The notes below the pieces were generated by a model. It was given only the letters and a program-made list of their open reading frames with translations, was not told the DNA's origin and made no database searches. Both the position numbers and the translations under genes were made by a program. Positions 62,685 through 64,000 of a stretch of DNA of 64,000 nucleotides are shown here, in pieces; within the stretch, counting starts at the first letter, position 1; each line of letters begins with the position of its first letter. The stretch is from Herbaspirillum sp. CF444 (lineage in GTDB: Bacteria > Pseudomonadota > Gammaproteobacteria > Burkholderiales > Burkholderiaceae_D): NCBI RefSeq assembly GCF_000282135.1, contig NZ_AKJW01000057.1, forward strand, positions 56,805 to 120,804, read 5' to 3'.

Positions 62685-62782
62685 GGCGACCATCCGACAA
62701 AAGTAAATTGAACAAGGACCGATTGAAAAATTGACTCGTGCGAGTTCCCGGCGCATGGCCGGGGACTAAAAACCCAACTGCT

Positions 62783-63379
62783 TCAGCGCGCCATGGCCAA
62801 CGGCCGCAATGCGTTCAATGCCGTCATGCCAGGCAATGGCAGCGCCTCGCACAGGCGCAGCAGGTTGGTGCGATAACGGTCGGCCATGCGGGCGGCCAAC
62901 GCCGATTCGGTGCGTGTTGCCGGCGGCGGCGTCGGCGTGGCTGCCTGTACTGCCGGCGGCAGGCCCTGCCCGGCGTCGTCGCCGACGCGACGCAGGTAAG
63001 CGCGCTCGGGCTGCACCGGCTGCTCGGCGTGGTTGTTGCCGGGAATCGCTTCCAGCGCCGCATAGTCCTGTCGATGCAGGCGATTCCACACCGGCATGTT
63101 GCCCTGGTCGTCCGGATCCGGACGCTGGGGCAGCGCTTTGCCGACGTTCAAATTGTTTGACTGCCGCGCGCTGGTCAGGGCGTTGAACGCCCGCACGCCA
63201 CGCGACGGTTTGTCGATGGCCACGCGCCACAGCGTTGGCTGCTGCGGCGTCGACGAACTCGTCGACGGAGTCGCGGCCTTGTCGGCCATGTGGTCCATCA
63301 GGTTGCTGTAGTCTCCCAGCAGCCCGGCAATATCGCCGGCTCGCGAGTAACCGCCGACGACAGGATGAATGGGACTCAT
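62783..63379 (-). CDS. Unknown protein, candidate T3SS substrate or helper
   Basis: A 198-residue protein, not recognised. It has no signal peptide. The N-terminal half is polar (Ser/Thr/Gln-rich at about 37-47) and the C-terminal half has Pro-rich and Arg-rich helices (TPTPPPATRTESALAARMADRYRTNLL, in parts). The ribosome site AAAGGAAAA precedes ATG 63379. Composition fits T3SS-linked secreted proteins. It is separated from both neighbours by hairpins. Confidence 0.6.
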   Translation of the reverse strand: MSPIHPVVGGYSRAGDIAGLLGDYSNLMDHMADKAATPSTSSSTPQQPTLWRVAIDKPSRGVRAFNALTSARQSNNLNVGKALPQRPDPDDQGNMPVWNRLHRQDYAALEAIPGNNHAEQPVQPERAYLRRVGDDAGQGLPPAVQAATPTPPPATRTESALAARMADRYRTNLLRLCEALPLPGMTALNALRPLAMAR

Positions 63380-63402
63380 CGTGTTTTCCTTTCAAGAGAT
63401 GC

Positions 63403-63472
63403 CGGTTCGCCGGGAAGCCAAGCCTCCGGGCGAACCGTATTACCGGCGCAGGTGCTGCAAGCGCACCTGCGC
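63403..63472 (-). terminator. Two consecutive hairpins after the repeat-protein gene
   Basis: Stem 1 pairs 446-455 with 463-472 of the 63-kb block (GCGCAGGTGC and complement, seven-base loop). Stem 2 pairs CGGTTCGCC at 63403-63411 with GGCGAACCG at 63429-63437. On the minus strand stem 2 is followed by GCATCTCTTG. They lie between the end of the repeat protein and the 198-residue gene. Confidence 0.6.
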
Positions 63473-63485
63473 TGTGTTGCTTTGT

Positions 63486-64000
63486 TTATGAGATGGTGCC
63501 GTCTTTGATCGCATTGCCGTAGTCGCCTTGGCCCAGCTGACCGTCGTGCTTGCCGTCGGTGGCCGATTCAAGCTTTTTGAACAGCTCGCCGTTGTTGGCC
63601 ATGAGCGCTTGCGCCGCAGCCTGCACTTCCGGCGGCACCTGGATGGTCTTGCCGTTCTTGTCCGTGAAGTAACCGGTCTCGGCGGCTTGTTGCATCTGTT
63701 GCGACGACATCAGGCCGACATCATGGTCCTTCTGGAACTGGTTGATGGTCTTGGCCGCGCTGGAATCGGACGGCAACTGGTTGCCGCCGGTAGGCGGCAG
63801 GTTGACATTACCGTTGCCGTTACCATTGACATTGCCATTGCCGTTACCGAAGGTGCCGGTACGATCGATCACCGGTGGGCCGCCGCCATCCGCCGAGATG
63901 GTGCCGTCCTTGATCGCATTGCCGTAGTCGCCCTGGCCCAGCTGGCCGTCGTGCTTGCCGTCGGTGGCCGATTCCATCTTCTTGAACAGCTCGCCGTTGT
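63486..64000 (-). CDS. Repeat protein resembling HrpF/NopX/HrpK-type T3SS proteins, N-terminus beyond window
   Basis: The C-terminal 170 residues are visible; the gene continues past the right edge. Two near-identical repeats, each with ELFKK(M/L)ESATDGKHDGQLGQGDYGNAIKDGTIS-type sequence (seen in parts), are separated by a Gly/Asn-rich linker (NGNGNVNGNGNGNVN) and a unit with NQFQKDHDVGL and IQVPPEVQAAAQALM. The PPEV-x-AA...LF-K-E-x-A-x-GK-DG pattern recalls repeated units of HrpF/NopX/XopF translocon proteins and HrpK. The usual hydrophobic C-terminus of HrpF is absent from this end, so the assignment is tentative. Confidence 0.5.
   Translation of the reverse strand, partial: NGELFKKMESATDGKHDGQLGQGDYGNAIKDGTISADGGGPPVIDRTGTFGNGNGNVNGNGNGNVNLPPTGGNQLPSDSSAAKTINQFQKDHDVGLMSSQQMQQAAETGYFTDKNGKTIQVPPEVQAAAQALMANNGELFKKLESATDGKHDGQLGQGDYGNAIKDGTIS
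63490..63595. repeat. Direct repeat copy 1 (106 bases)
   Basis: Nearly identical to 63895-64000, offset exactly 405 bases (135 codons), with only a few substitutions. It encodes the last copy of the repeat unit in the protein at the window edge. Confidence 0.9.
63895..64000. repeat. Direct repeat copy 2 (106 bases, continues past edge)
   Basis: Second copy of the repeat at 63490-63595. The repeat may extend beyond the window, so copy number is unknown. Confidence 0.9.

Larger units (their letters stand above)
62430..62782. other. Spacer with hairpins and a possible peptide gene upstream of the methyltransferases
   Basis: A 353-base spacer. It contains a 10-base stem hairpin at 62493-62517 and the small frame 62535-62684. 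Another GC-rich stem (CCCGGC / GCCGGG) with a T-rich stretch on the minus strand lies at about 62735-62760, just after the stop of the 198-residue gene, and probably ends that transcript. Confidence 0.5.

Overview
The window looks like a chromosome segment from a GC-rich betaproteobacterium, most like the Oxalobacteraceae (Herbaspirillum/Collimonas relatives). This rests on the style of the housekeeping proteins and remembered family resemblance, not on a database search. The left quarter (1-17.6 kb) is ordinary core genome. It holds a 5'-truncated-at-the-window-edge ppx behind a clear Pho box, an RsmI-like methylase, a secreted alpha/beta hydrolase, sppA, a Rieske protein, a HAD phosphatase, rluC and rne (divergent), the molybdenum cofactor genes moaA-mobA-moeA followed by a coniferyl-aldehyde-dehydrogenase-like gene, rmuC, and a purine-type phosphoribosyltransferase.

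From about 17.6 kb to the right edge the window is one large secretion island. Almost everything is on the minus strand, so it is read from right to left. At the right end are the C-terminus of a repeat protein resembling HrpF/NopX/HrpK translocon-type proteins, an unknown 198-residue protein, a possible 49-residue peptide gene, two paralogous SAM methyltransferases with a regulatory domain, and an unknown gene. Next come a divergent ECF sigma factor (HrpL/BtrS type) and the first type III secretion (T3SS) operon: sctW, a small paralogue, a TyeA-like gene, a small gene, sctX-like, sctY-like, sctV, two unknown genes, a lytic transglycosylase, sctD, sctN, sctO, sctP, sctQ, sctR, sctS, sctT, sctU and an unknown Cys-tailed gene. 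The second operon is sctI, sctJ, sctK, sctL, an sctF/hrpF-like gene, an hrpG-like gene and sctC. The gene order is that of the Pseudomonas syringae Hrp1 type, but the sctW-tyeA-sctX-sctY-sctV stretch is Ysc-like.

Directly after sctC lies a complete-looking type IVb (R64 thin-pilus-like) pilus operon: pilL/tcpQ-like, pilN, pilO, pilP, pilQ, pilR, pilS, pilM, pilV and a lytic transglycosylase. It is followed by a divergent pair, a degenerate OmpR-type regulator and a PilT/BfpF-type retraction ATPase. Then come two tandem chaperone-effector cassettes: a CesT-like chaperone with a 752-residue protein, and a second CesT-like chaperone with a 520-residue protein. The second of these runs, with six bases between genes, into the phosphoribosyltransferase.

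The most informative finding is regulatory. By eye I find a repeated motif GGAAC-N17-CCAC, the HrpL 'hrp box' (GGAACC-N16-CCACNNA), at the right place and orientation before sctW, sctI, the pilus operon and the last chaperone-effector cassette. A one-mismatch copy precedes the other cassette, and a copy faces the sigma gene itself. This predicts that one ECF sigma factor controls both the injectisome and the type IVb pilus. No prepilin peptidase, shufflon, tRNA, insertion sequence or CRISPR array was seen.
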